DNA of 64,000 nt, taken from contig OZ024833.1 in the NCBI GenBank assembly GCA_964016985.1, forward strand, positions 64,630,687 through 64,694,686, written 5' to 3'. This document shows positions 34,140 to 45,594 of the stretch, piece by piece. Within the stretch, counting starts at the first letter, position 1. The number at the start of each line of letters is the position of its first letter. This DNA comes from Anodontia alba (lineage: Eukaryota; Mollusca; Bivalvia; Lucinida; Lucinidae). The position numbers and the translations under genes were made by a program. The notes under the pieces are model-generated. The model was given only the letters and a program-made list of their open reading frames with translations. It did not search any database and had not been told where the DNA came from.

Positions 34140-35450
34140 CTATACTTTCAGATGAGTAGCTATGTTTGCTGGTTGTGCGACAGAAGGGAAGATCGGAAAA
34201 AAGGTAAGAGAAAAGTCCAGGGAGTGCCACAATCACAAACCGCAGCCCTTCCCAGACCCCAAGAGGAAGAGGAAACCGACAAATCTAAACAAGCACAAAC
34301 CGAACTAACGTACGAAAAGCACTAAGATTAGCTCTCTCTTCCCCAAGCGAGGTAATCGCAATACTAAAAGGACTGAAAAACACAAACAAACAAAATGACA
34401 CACAAAAAGACATACAACAAATCGCCTCGTAGAATAAACCACAAAGCAACAAAGAGTAAGACTAACACCGGGACCACCGCCTTAGAACGGTCGGTAGAAC
34501 AAATCACCGGGGGGTTTAAAGCACTTTTACAGCTACCTAACTTCACCCTGGGTCCCGATGCTACTCTTAATACAGAAATACATAAAAGTTCGGTTCGCAT
34601 AAAGGCTCCCAACTCAGTCAATGCATCAAAGCGAAAACATAAAAATCAAATTAATCACTATAACAAACAAAGACGAGTACTCATGGCTAATTCTACTGTA
34701 TGCCAGAGTAAATGAAAACCAATAGTTGAACCACGGCGGGCCAAGCCAAAGACCTCAAATATCATCTTATCTCGATCCATGTTCCTTCTAGCACAATCAT
34801 CGAACCCCAGTCTTCGCCTACAAATGTGTATATGAACTCCATGTATGACTAAGTACAACCAGGGGCTGTGAGTTTTCTTTCAGAATCTGTGGACGGAACT
34901 GGCGATCATGAGTACAATGTTGGCGCACCAGCGGTTTCTGAATCGTATTTGCCCACTCCACGAGATCAGTTAACAGTCATGCTCCCTGCTGATACTTCGA
35001 TTAGAGCCAAGACACTCCTGCAATATGGGTGTATACCACTTTCCCCACCCCCCCCACCACCTTTCGCGAAGGAACTGGGCGGAAGAAATAATTGTCCTCC
35101 CTTCTAGCCTTGCAGTGTCACGCTGGCCTACAAAAGGATGGTTGAAGCTCAGCCCTGATTAAAATCTTCTAATCTGGGAGACAGTAGCAACCACTCTAGC
35201 CATACATGATGGGATGGAGCTGGACAGAGGAGACGTCCTAGACACATTCAACCTCCTTGCATTGCCAGGTTCCAAGAATCTTCCACTTCACAGCAATATC
35301 CAGACAGCGAGACATTTTCACTTCAGGGCTGTAAAGGACATCTGTCAAGGGAAATCATCAGTCAGCTCTGTAATCTCTATGTTGGAAGTGACCAGATATT
35401 GTTCCTCTCAAAGCCCTAAGGTGCGATTTTTCTGCAACAAATAGGGTAGG
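34140..35450 (+). other. Degenerate open segments, unrecognised
   Basis: Consecutive frames (for example 34395-34715 with FKALLQLPNFTLGPDATLN; 34868-35107 with ESYLPTPRDQLTVMLPADTS; 35214-35444) have coding-like composition, richer in G+C than the surroundings, but no start-to-stop gene. A retroelement gag-like relic is possible. No family is assigned. Confidence 0.3.
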
Positions 35451-37780
35451 ATAAAATCAGCCTTAGTAAATAAACATAAGATCAAGATTCAAATTATCAG
35501 TAAAACAAGCATCTTCAAATTATTAACTTCCCAACCGTACATTGCATACGAAGGCGGCATCAACTGGACTTTGATTGACTAAATCTACCTGTAACTATCA
35601 GTTCTTCATCATCATCAGAATAACTATTAATTCTATCTAGAATATTTGGGATAATTATGTCAGGTAAAGTAAATAAGTGAACTCAGGAATTGATACAATC
35701 AGATTAAGCCTCTACCAGAGACACTGACCTACCAGAACATGTCAAGTATACCTCAACAATCGGATGTCCAGCTCTTCTCTTGTTACTTTCCGAATAAGTC
35801 GATGATCAAGCTTACTGTAAGCGCTTCAAGAAACAGCTTAATTCCAAATTAGTTCCAAGAATGTGTTAACGATGCAAATCAGTTAAAAGTTCTAAGTGTT
35901 CTAAGTGCTGCAGTTTTCTGTGCTGCATTAAGCTTTTGGGGTATTAAGGTCCCGTTAATGCAGAATAATCAGTATTGGCGTACATGTTTTAGTGGAACAT
36001 TAGAGCCCAATCTTGGTTTGCATGCGGCACAGCTCTGACAATAAGTATCAAGTTGTTAGCTTAAGTAATCTTAAGTATCAGTAAATATTACAGTGTTCGG
36101 GAATTCAAATCTGACGTTCGTGTGCTAGTAACCGCAGTTTTATTTACACAATTGTTCACTATTTACAAAATGAATGAACGAAATCGTTACATAACTGTGT
36201 GGTCTCAAACTTGGATACAACACCAAGGTCCCAATGATGCGAATGGATGTTAAGATTGTTATAAAAATGCTTTATTGGTACATTGGAGCTAAGTCCTTGG
36301 TTGCCATTCACGCAGCTGGTCAAATAAGTGTTACACTGTCCTTACCAAGTGGCAAAAATAAGTGTTAGTGTTTTCATAATATTATATAGTATATTGGTGC
36401 GCTGAAATGTCTAAAGTCGGTTCTCAAAGATCTGTGTTAAATTACACTATGTCTGTTCTGTGTCGAGTTTTGCTGTGGCATTAAGGTCCCATGAATGCAT
36501 GAAAATGTTAACTTAGCTGTGTTTTGACGGGGCATTAAATAAACGTCAAAAAGATTGCCAGTGTTTGGTTCGCATACAATGCAGTCATCATAGGCATATT
36601 AAGTGATTCACTGGATGTGAAGTCAATCGGAAGTATATATCAAGCTTTAAGAGGCTGCTATTAGTCATCTCGGTTGACATGGACCGACATGTAGTTACCA
36701 TTCAGGAGAATATTCATTCTTGAAGGTGGGGAGAGTGTGAGAGTCAACCCAGTAACTGTCATCAACATAGTACTGTTGATATTCTCCCAATACAAGCACC
36801 CCAGATCAAACACCCAAACACGAGAGATCCACAAGTTGAAATTGACTGCAGTGTTAGCCTTTGAGATGTAAATAAATACTTCACTTACAGATTAACTATG
36901 TGGGCACAAATATTTCTGAAGGGTATTTAACACAAGAAATTCGATAATTACTTACTGACGCTCTCCCGAATTTCCTATCGCAACAGCTGATTGCCAGAAC
37001 TGTCACAGAACTGTCCCGTTTAGTGTCATGTTTACTCGTGAGTCATAAACTTATTCAAACGCCCACAGCACATCAGAATGAAGTCTCAAACCCCAGTTCG
37101 TACAGTTTAGACATTGTCACTATTCATAGCTCCAATGTCTTTTTAATGCCGTATTTATCCAGTTTTAACCATATTGGAATAGCTTCACAAATGTAAAGTT
37201 CAGGCGATTTACCTTGACCTTTGCAGCAAGCGTCTGTTACTAAAAACTGTTCCTGTTCAAAATTTACGTCTGATAACGAGAGACCGTTGGTTGTCTTTTA
37301 TATGGCAGTTATTTACAGAGCAAAGGAGTTCCATAATTTTTAGAAATACTTCACAAAATTATCTTTTTAATATTATTTCAGTAGCTATTTGTCTAGCGCA
37401 GAGTCAAATTCAGTCCGTACTACACATATTCATGCGCCATTATAGCCTGCCTTTGATGAGGGTCCTTTCGGCTACTACGAGGTCCGATGGATTATGGTTA
37501 GATTTATCACAGTAACAAAAGGACTTCCATCCCCTACTTTCATACCTTTTAGATTTTATTTAACAAGAGGTTCTTTCTGAGAGCTGCGAAAGTAGTGCAT
37601 TTTAGCCGTGGCTGATCTGGTCACATGGTACCCTCCTGGAAACTATATAATGAGGTGAGCGTCGCTGATTCGCTATCCAATCTCAAGTTCGAGTGGCGGC
37701 AAACTCAAAGGTGAAACATAATCGATAAGGGAAATAACCCTATATCAAGGTATTTAGACGTTGACACTACGGTTATTCCT
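35450..37780. other. No gene seen; local repeats
   Basis: GGCATTAAGGTCCC(G/A)TGAATGCA-like stretches recur at 35930-35960 and 36475-36500. 36535-36558 is the 23-base AAATAAACGTC motif of the 277-bp repeat. No exon was recognised. Confidence 0.4.
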
Positions 37781-37833
37781 CTTACGTACAAACAAAAGCT
37801 CCCGCAAATACTGTGCAGATTACTACTTTACAA

Positions 37834-38142
37834 GGCCGGCCTCGGTGGCTCAGTTGGATGCGCCGTCCGCCTGAAGACCAGGAGGTCGCGGGTTCAACCC
37901 CCGCCGAGGTCGGCAACATTCTTTCGTGGAGATTGATCATGAAATATTTTCTACGGTCATTCTCTCCCTTCCGCTGATTCAAGAACGGCAGTTGTCAGTT
38001 TCTGGCGAAAGAATGCACAATACTGGTAAACCGCTTAGAGGACTAAGCCTGCCCAGTAAACGTGTGGTTAGGTAAACTGACCGCGCTCGACATGACCCCA
38101 TTGGGTTGACTGGGCCGTAAAACCTCAACACAAACAAACAAA
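37834..38142 (+). mobile_element. Full-length tRNA-derived SINE (309 bp)
   Basis: GGCCGGCCTCGGTGGCTCAG (A box), GGGTTCAACCCCCGCC (B box), the body, then a (CAAA)n tail. Target duplications ACTACTTTACAA flank it at 37822-37833 and 38143-38154. It has exactly the length of the copy at 7519-7827. Confidence 0.93.
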
Positions 38143-38154
38143 ACTACTTTACAA

Positions 38155-40130
38155 TGAGACCTTATCTGTTCCTCCTTGTTTACGAATGGAAAAACTGCCG
38201 TAAGCAACAACAAAAGTTGCAATTCACTTATTTCCCCTTTCAACCTTGCGCGGATTTTATAGTTTACATTTATTTGAGAGAATCTACTTGGATTTGCAAA
38301 GTTTATACAATACAGAGATCTATTGTCACTTATATTTGAATATTTAGAATTTCTATACATGTTTACTTGATCGTACTTGCACAATTGGGTGCCACCACAT
38401 ACTAGGAAGCAGAAATACAGTACCGCCAAAATTAAACCTAACACATTCGGATACGCGTTACGCGTTTCATTTACATTACTATGAAGCAATAGAGTACCAT
38501 GTCATTAGATCAGCCAATATTGTTGTGACTATCTTTTATTTAATTACTGTTAACACTAAAAATTTAGTGCAGTGGCGTAGCTGGTTATACTGTTCTTGGT
38601 GAATTTATGATTGGAGCTCTATGTGGTTGTCTCGAGTTTTAGATTGATGATTTAGATGTCAGACAACCACCTGTGAGAATGAGTACCAAGTTTCTGTGCA
38701 GAACCAGTTATGCCACTGCCCCGGTGTAAATAATGAGATAGGAATAAAAGCTTGTAAAACCCAATTTGAAACATGAATAAATGATTGTGTGAATGCACTC
38801 CTAACTGAATTATGATGTTTCGGGAAATAATTATTCAAGCTTGGTCACCCCTACCCGAGGTGCCTTGCAATGATTTATTTGTATTTAAATAATCACTTTT
38901 AGGTGGTACTTTATATGTTTTAATACAGCAACGTTTTTTTGTTGTTTTTTTTTTTGTTTTTTTTTTTTTTGTTTAAAAAGACGTTTGCTTAAGGTTTAGT
39001 TAGACAAAACATACACGCAGCCAAACGTGAATGTTTGAAAGACGTTTTCAAAACGTTAGCTTCAACCAAACTTTGCTACAACCAAAGGTTAATGTTGCAA
39101 AAACATTTGACAAATGTTTGGATCAACCAAACCTTTCTGCAACCAAAGGCTAACGCCCCAATAACGTTTTCTGTTTGCTGCCTCTTTTTTCGAATAGAGA
39201 TAAAAGAATGTTGACAAAGGTGCCTCCTTTTTGGACTCTGTCTAATACCTTTTAATATGACAAAGTTTCTTTGATCTCTTAACAAAGTTTCTTTGATCTC
39301 TTAACAAAGTCTCTTTGATCCCTTACTTAACAAGGCTTAAGGAGATTCTTAGGTATTTATTTGTTCGATGCTAGGCTGACTGATTCTTGCCGTTTTTCTC
39401 CATATCTGAAGAAGTAGTAAAGAAAATGTCCAAGAATATCCAGGAATAACTATAATCACAGATCATAGCCAGAACAGAATTAGTTTTACCCACACCCAGG
39501 AAAAATCTTGAAAACTTTGACTAGAATCCCTTCCAAAATAGGGGCTACTCTTAAAGAAAAGAATTTGCTCCCAGAGGGAGCAAATTCTTTTCTTTAAGAG
39601 CAGCCTCTATGGTACAGAATCAAATACTTTCTGTAAATATCACTTTATCATAAATATCTTTCTTACGCACGTTACACACATGCGCTATAAGTGCTACGCC
39701 TATGTTAAGCTGACCATTAATATGAAACTGAGATCAGATATATTTGATACATTTCTCGCCATCTTTACAAGGAAGACAACTTTTGTGACTTCCTATTTGC
39801 TTTTTTGCGCCAAGCCACGCTTAAAACCGGGTCTACTCTAGTAGGAAAGAATTTGTTCCCGTGGGAGCAAGTCTTTCATTTTAGAGTAGGCTACTTTTCA
39901 AAAGTGAGACACGAGAACTTTGACAGGGTCGCCAACCTGAATCAAAAGCCTATTTTATGACAAAGTTTCTTTCATCTCTTAACAAGACTAAAGGAGATTC
40001 TAAGGTATAAGTGGATACAATCTGAATGAAATGTCAAAACCCTTCTGGAGAAAATAAGAAAAATATCATCAATTTGTCGTCTACTAAATTTGCCCAGAGA
40101 GTGGTAAAGGCTAATCAAACTGAGTTCGGT
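38155..40130. other. No gene seen; hairpins and low complexity
   Basis: T-rich 38935-38970. ACGTT/AACCAAA-rich 38995-39180. TTAACAAAGTTTCTTTGATC triplicate at 39260-39325. Hairpins at 39533-39610 and 39830-39905 (CTTAAAGAAAAGAATTTGC type). Confidence 0.5.
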
Positions 40131-40133
40131 TTT

Positions 40134-40260
40134 TCACGCTGAATTCAACTTTTCCTTCAGAGCAGTACAGAATCTTTTGACGCCTTCCTGTAGTTTCTCT
40201 TTATCGCAGAAACTAATGGACAATCTTGCACAGTTCTTATAGCTCCCAGTCGGAGAAGTG
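40134..40260 (-). CDS. Class I/II aminotransferase, last exon with stop (copy 2)
   Basis: On the minus strand, after a TTATTTCAG acceptor, the exon reads TSPTGSYKNCARLSISFC, continues DKEKLQEGVKRFCTALKEKL, and stops at TGA (40134-40136). NxxRLSxSF holds the conserved arginine that binds the substrate alpha-carboxylate in this fold, and EGVKRF...L is the usual C-terminal helix. Phase agrees with the exon at 45419. The four copy-2 exons give 179 residues, roughly the C-terminal 40-45% of a typical ~400-residue enzyme. The 5.2-kb intron to the previous exon carries a broken LINE and several hairpin elements. No clear poly(A) signal was seen just downstream. Confidence 0.85.
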
Positions 40261-40311
40261 CTGAAATAAATAAATAATTGAATTCTAACATGACTTTAAC
40301 GTTTTCTTATT

Positions 40312-40625
40312 CAGCCAAATGGAAACGCTATTGTGATCAAACTGCAATAATTCACGTCGTCAACGTGGCGCATTTGATGACGTCACATGTAAACATTTAC
40401 TTCTGTCGACATCCGCTGCAAAAACAGTTCTTTGGAAAACATTGAAATAATGTCGATATTCCTCTCTGTATCATGTTTGAATCGAAATATTTTTTCTTAG
40501 CTGTGAATTTTGCAAATAACGCACGGTATTGTCGGGCAGATGCGAATATTATTTCACTCCAGCTTCGCCATCTTGAATTAATACTTCGCAATCTGCCTTC
40601 CAACACCATACGTTATTCGCAGTAA
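40312..40625 (-). repeat. Dispersed repeat, inverted partner of 4681-4930
   Basis: On the minus strand CGTATGGTGTTGGAAGGCAG, ACATGATACAGAGAGGAAT and AATGTTTTCCAAAGAACTG follow the same order as at 4681. It carries a perfect TGACGTCA (CRE-type) at about 40380. Confidence 0.55.
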
Positions 40626-40652
40626 TTCACAGTATAAAAAAATATTAAAATA

Positions 40653-40973
40653 CAGTCGACTCTCAATAACTCGAGTACCGATGGCTCGTTTACCCTGGAT
40701 AATTCGAATTAGTTTTTTAAGTCCCTACGAAATTCTTCAGAAAACAGAAGAAAACAAATATTATGGAAATTTTCCTATTTTATATGGTGATTGTATATTG
40801 TGTGTAGAATCGCCTTATACAATTGTTGTGTTGAAGCTCGAAAACATTTCCCTAACTTATCGCCATTTGCTTCCTGACCTGGCACCATGATTAACCCACA
40901 GTGGCTCGAACTACCTACAAATCGAACACACTGCCATGGTCCCAAAGATGTTCGAGCCATTGAAGTTCGACTG
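40653..40973. mobile_element. Tigger/pogo-like MITE with TA target site
   Basis: TA|CAGTCGACTCTCAATAACTC and GCCATTGAAGTTCGACTG|TA; 321 bp, no central palindrome of the family A type. Related ends are at 11378 and 48541. Confidence 0.75.
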
Positions 40974-41229
40974 TAAAGTTTCAACATTCTAGTAAACTTG
41001 CACATAAGAAAATAATAATAATAATAAAAAAACTGGCTGTTGTATGGAAGTGGCTGTTGTTGTGAGGTTGTGAGGTTGAATAAATAGTGAAACCAGTACT
41101 TTGAGAAATCGGAAAAGTAGCTGTTGAAAGACGTGCCTATTGTAGTGAGGTTGAATATAAAGAAATAAAACATCACTTTGAGTAATCAGAATGCCGTAAT
41201 AACCAGAGCATTAGGACCAGCAGGCCTAT

Positions 41230-41295
41230 GCAAACAGTATAGACCCAGATCAGACGCCGCAAAACGCGGCGTCTGATCAGGGTCTCCACTGTTTG
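41230..41295. repeat. GATCAGAC hairpin
   Basis: CAGATCAGACGCCGC and GCGGCGTCTGATCAG arms within GCAAACAGT...CACTGTTTG. Confidence 0.75.
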
Positions 41296-41566
41296 TCACT
41301 CATCCAGATAGTAAAAGGAACCTGTTATTTAAAAAAAAAAGAAGGAAAAAAATTAAGGTGTCCCAATATTTAGGATAAATACGGCAGTAGTTGTTATAGG
41401 GAGCAGAGGTGGCTGTTCTTCAGAGGTGACACATTCTTGGAGGCTCCACTAGTATATCATTGGTTTAAACAATAGTTTATTGAATATAATATGTACCACA
41501 CAAACATACGAAAATGGCATAAAGGATCAGATAACAAGTTAATTATAGCTTATGTGAAATCTTCTT

Positions 41567-41569
<3 letters not shown>

Positions 41570-41602
<33 letters not shown>
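41570..41602. repeat. (GA)n microsatellite
   Basis: About 16 GA units. Confidence 0.95.
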
Positions 41603-41604
<2 letters not shown>

Positions 41605-41989
41605 GTCCCAAAGTTTTCTAGATGCTATTCCAACTCGATGCCGCTGTACCGATTTATAATTCATGTTAATTGACAACACAATGACAGTTATATTCCATTA
41701 ATTCACATCGAACCTTTTCGTTGGAATAAGATATTTGTGCACAACATCAAATATGATTTCGTTTTCTTCTCTCGATAAACTTGAATCACCAAATTAGTAC
41801 GTTTTCAGTGGTAGGTGAAGGATATCTGATAAAATACGTAAACGTGTTAAGTGATGGTTTGGACATTCAAAAAAAGAAATGTTTGGTAGTCTCGGATCTA
41901 CCCTGGAACATAAAGGGGAGTCAATTTTTTTTTATTTTTTATTTTTGCGATACAGCTGATGCCTGAAAGAACTGCATTCTAGTCGCAAT

Positions 41990-42910
41990 CGCGTTTGAAA
42001 GAAAATGAGCTTTTCTACTTCCACAGTAGAACCAAATAGGTGGTTTCTTGATGTGCTCGGCTAGTTTACATTTAAAGTGTGTGGCTGAAGTACTATTCCT
42101 TAATTCAATGGGAAGATTATTCCAAGCATAATATATATGAAGTCCTAAGTGAATATTGCCATTGAATTTGGACTAGGTTCGGTAAAAGTTGGTTCAAGTA
42201 TGTTGGCGCGAGGTTGTTGATCATTTGTAAAATATAATAAGCTTTTATTTCTCACGTCGTGATTCCAGAGTATCCCAGCCCGTATCGTCATAGAGTTTTG
42301 CAATGCTACATGATTTTATTGCTCCTGTAACGCGCATAACTTCAATCTGAATATTCTCTAATGTTTTTTAGCTTGATTTGTTCAATTACTCCAAACTACT
42401 CCGCTATATTCAAGAACAGGTCTAATAAATGATATGTACAACCGTTCCAAGGACTTTCTATCGAATCTAAATTTAAATGCTCTTAACAAATTAACACACT
42501 GCCATCCTTCAGGTGTTATCTCAATGATATGATTATGCTAAGTCAGATCGGAAGAAAATGTAATACCCAGGTGTTTATGATGCTCGACTTCCTGTAATAT
42601 ATTATTGTCCATAATAAGGCCGGGGTGGTTTAGCTCTATTCTCTTTCTCGAAACAACCATGGTTTCAGTTTTTACTGCGTTGAAATCAACGAGTCATTGA
42701 TTAGACCATGCCTGAACAGTCAAGAGGCTTAAGTTCATCATGTTAGCAGCTACTTGTGGATTTTCTACTATAAGCTGGTGTCGTCTGCAAATTATCTAAT
42801 GGTACAGTTCAATTCCAAAACAATATCATTAATATAAATAAGAAAAAGTGAAGGGCCTAAGATAGAGCCTTGTGGAACACCAGCTGTTACATAAAGGTAA
42901 GAGAATAATT
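41990..42910 (-). pseudogene. LINE reverse transcriptase relic (ORF2 3' half)
   Basis: The minus strand near 42895 reads [20 protein letters not shown], then FADDTSL, the RT palm motifs around the YADD-type catalytic box. Further on are HKHLGITFSSDL, DRKSLERLYISFIRPVLEYS and GVVWSN, typical of jockey/CR1-type elements. Several stops and frameshifts are present. No endonuclease or upstream RT motifs were found. It shares strand with the ORF1 relic at 43140-44202. Confidence 0.82.
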
Positions 42911-42994
42911 TATGCGATGACAAAAGTTATGCGATTATATTCCACCAAGCCAGATCATAGGTCTAGATAAGAATGGCTATCAGGTACATGTAAA

Positions 42995-43145
42995 TAGTTA
43001 TCTTATTTCTCGACAAAAACACACGGCGTGGGTATCTTTAGAAGCGCCTCGCCGAGGCGCCACCAATGAGTAAAAATACATACGCCCTCCTCGAGAAATA
43101 AGGAAAATATAGACACTTTTTGGTTGATAAAAGGGCCTTAGCACG
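42995..43145. mobile_element. Palindromic MITE (family B), diverged
   Basis: CTTATTTCTCGACAAAAACAC and CTCGAGAAATAAGGAAAATA arms surround AGAAGCGCCTCGCCGAGGCG. It lies between the two LINE relics. Confidence 0.65.
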
Positions 43146-43374
43146 AGCTGTGAAGTGTACATGGGTTGAGGGGCAGGATTACTTCCAGTCCCAGTAGATC
43201 CCTTCGTGGTGTCTTTATTGCGAGGAAGTGGCTTTCTACTAGCCAGTTTATCTATGTCAGTTTCACACTTAATTTCGTATTTGTCAGATTTAGCATCCTT
43301 TACGTACACCCTGCCACTATATGACCATGCTCCATTCAATCGGCCACTTCTGAATACCAGTCACGCTTTAAACT
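43140..43374 (-). pseudogene. LINE ORF1-like relic, C-terminal part
   Basis: Contains MNGAWSYSGRVYVKD, matching the AWSxNGRIxVK region near the C-terminus of LINE ORF1 proteins. It lies on the other side of the MITE at 43375-43655 from the N-terminal part and in the right order. Confidence 0.55.
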
Positions 43375-43655
43375 CATTACGAAAACATGCCTATTGATAT
43401 ATATTGAAAATTTTACAACCAAAAAAAAAGGAAAATTTTCAGATAAAAATTCTGATAGTTTTCATATTTTTGCTCAAAACATAGATTGTGGGTACTCGTT
43501 AGAACCGCCCCGCCGAGGCGGTTCTAACGAATACCCATAATCTATGTTTTTGAGCAGAAATAAGAAAAATAATGTATACCCCTGTAAACCCCACTTTTAC
43601 TATATAAAAGTGGGGTTGAAGGGGGTCAAAATTATATAGGCGTGTTTTCGTAATG
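43375..43655 (+). mobile_element. Three-hairpin MITE (family A) inside LINE ORF1
   Basis: Complete copy that splits a LINE ORF1 read on the minus strand: the part ending LTKLRSNL is to the right and the part with WSYSGRVYVKD to the left. Confidence 0.85.
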
Positions 43656-44202
43656 TGTAAATTACTCCGAAGTTTTGTCAAATCTTCGTTGAAGTACATG
43701 CCTTCCTTCAAGTCCTGCTTTTTCTCCATGAACGCTCGCTTTGCCCTGTATGATGTAAACTTTACCAAATTGCACTATTTTTACCGTCAACCTGATTGCC
43801 TACACGATGAGACCGATCTATAGCCTAGAGTTCAGCTTCGATATTGTATTCATTAGCTATATCAAGAACTATATTATCAGTAGCGCGGAGCTCACTCTCA
43901 CAGGATATTCGTAAAGAATTCTTCCTGCTGTATTGTTCCAATTCATCGTCGCACCACTTCATGTCATCAATATCATGTCGCATTGCCGCTAGGTCACTTC
44001 TGAGGTCGTCGTTCTCTTCTTCCAGCTGATGAACGCGTGTCTGTAACTCAGTGATGTCAGTGTTAAGCCCTTTAATCCTTTTGTCGTGTTCAGTTTTCAA
44101 ATTTCCGACACTTTTATCAATAACAGACTGCACTTCTGGTACCACGAGAGATCGCACCCTGAGTGCTATTCGGTCGACGTCTGCATCTGAGAGTGTCGGC
44201 AC
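43656..44202 (-). pseudogene. LINE ORF1-like relic, N-terminal part
   Basis: An open frame from 44202 to 43825 (125 codons) has a coiled coil (LNTDITELQTRVHQLEEEND) followed by DDELEQYSRKNSLRIS, the ELEQYSRxNxLRI motif of LINE ORF1 proteins. After a stop and frameshift the next piece reads VKFTSYRAKRAFMEKKQDLK and ends LTKLRSNL, where a family A MITE is inserted. Confidence 0.72.
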
Positions 44203-44749
44203 TATAGTCTCCTGTCTATCGGTAGGTGATAGAACTCACTTATATCCAAGACTACTTAATCCTCAAACTCCAACTCAAGAAGATCAGGCAGCGCGATATG
44301 GGATAAATCCACAGACACGTTTATACCTTCAGCTAGCTGTTTTGATCGTTTGTATGAATCACAAGGCTCTTGTATTAGTGATGTAGCGTCTCATTTCTTG
44401 CTTAAAGCTAAAGCGCGCGAGTCATCGAACATTCTCGAATATTCTAGCGGGATAGTAAGTAATACAAAGATCGAAGCTCAACAAACATTTTCCGAACAAC
44501 CTTGGTATGACAAGTAGGACAAGTAAACAAGAGAAGCGTTGCTTTTGGCGTTACTTTTGGTCAACAATATAGTGGAAGAAAATTTGAACGTAGATCTCCC
44601 GCTTATTGTCCGAGTAATAGTACAGTAATCTTACGGGGCCCTTTATGGGAGATGGTGAGTTGGCCATAATTGATATGTAAAACGCTTCAGTTTGACAAAT
44701 GCTAGCTTTTTAAACGTTCATAATAATAAAGTGCTCAACATTCGTCATG

Positions 44750-44933
44750 GCAACAGATAAGGCACTTTATTCATTCGAAAAATGCTGATATCTTTCTTAT
44801 TTCTCAATGAAAACATATGTTGTGGGTACTCATTAGAAGCGCCTCGACGAGGCGCTTCTAATGAGTACTACAACAAATGTTATCGTAGATAAATAAGAAA
44901 ATTATTATGTGGATACCCCCTCTTATCTGTTGC
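44750..44933 (-). mobile_element. Palindromic MITE (family B), complete
   Basis: Termini GCAACAGATAAGGCAC and CCTCTTATCTGTTGC; central GGGTACTCATTAGAAGCGCC and its mirror. Confidence 0.78.
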
Positions 44934-45261
44934 TATGTTCGTTCTCATATATACACTATACCCACTTTTTGGCCCTCAAAAATTCACTAGTTTTCCAACG
45001 ATATAATATACAGCCATAACATTCGTCACGTGATACATGCTTATCTAGTACATCGTTGTATTTCAAAGATCCTTAAAATATTGTGCTACTCTGCTGACTA
45101 ATCTAGATCTTCATTGCTCTCCACAAACAGGCCGCTCCAAGCAAAAGTATGTCTTCGAGCATGCGCAAAAATGCACGAATTCAGATTTATTCAACGCATG
45201 CGCTAAGTCTCATTCGGGCATTTGCTCTTCATTGATACATGGTAAAATATCTAATGATTCT

Positions 45262-45342
45262 GTTAGCGGACAGCGAAGGCCCTGATCAGACTGCGCGGAT
45301 GTGCAGGCTGATCTGGGCCTTCACTGTCCGCATGTGCCCGAA
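45262..45342. repeat. Palindrome, CCTGATCAGACTGCGC type
   Basis: GCGGACAGCGAAGGCCCTGA and mirrored TCTGGGCCTTCACTGTCCGC form a hairpin of about 30-nt arms close to the aminotransferase donor at 45418. Confidence 0.7.
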
Positions 45343-45418
45343 GAGACATTTTCGCATGGCACGACCCATATGATCTGAAGGCACATTTACTCATGACTCA
45401 TTTGATGAAGAGACTTAC

Positions 45419-45594
45419 CTTTGTCCAAATATAAAATTCACTTTATGCTTTTCCACTGCATATTTTAGTAGTTCGGCAGAGTCGATTCTTTCTGGCAGCT
45501 TAAGCCAAATAAAGAAACCACCTTGAGGGTAGTTAGACGTTACGCCTTCTGGCAGATTTTTCTTTAATTCGTCACATACTAATTCCATTCTTTC
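45419..45594 (-). CDS. Class I/II aminotransferase, C-terminal domain exon (copy 2)
   Basis: This 176-nt minus-strand exon sits between a CACCAG acceptor and a GTAAGT donor. It begins ERMELVCDELKKNLPEG and contains YPQGGFFIWLKLPE and KVNFIFGQ. P-x-GG-F-(F/L)-I/L-W-L is the C-terminal domain signature of class I/II aminotransferases. It starts in phase 0 after LRQEYK and ends after two bases, joining the last exon as an AGC serine. Its first ~50 bases and acceptor have been amplified as an array of about 11 units in the intron just upstream (45546-47065); the true exon is the 3'-most unit on the minus strand. Confidence 0.88.
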
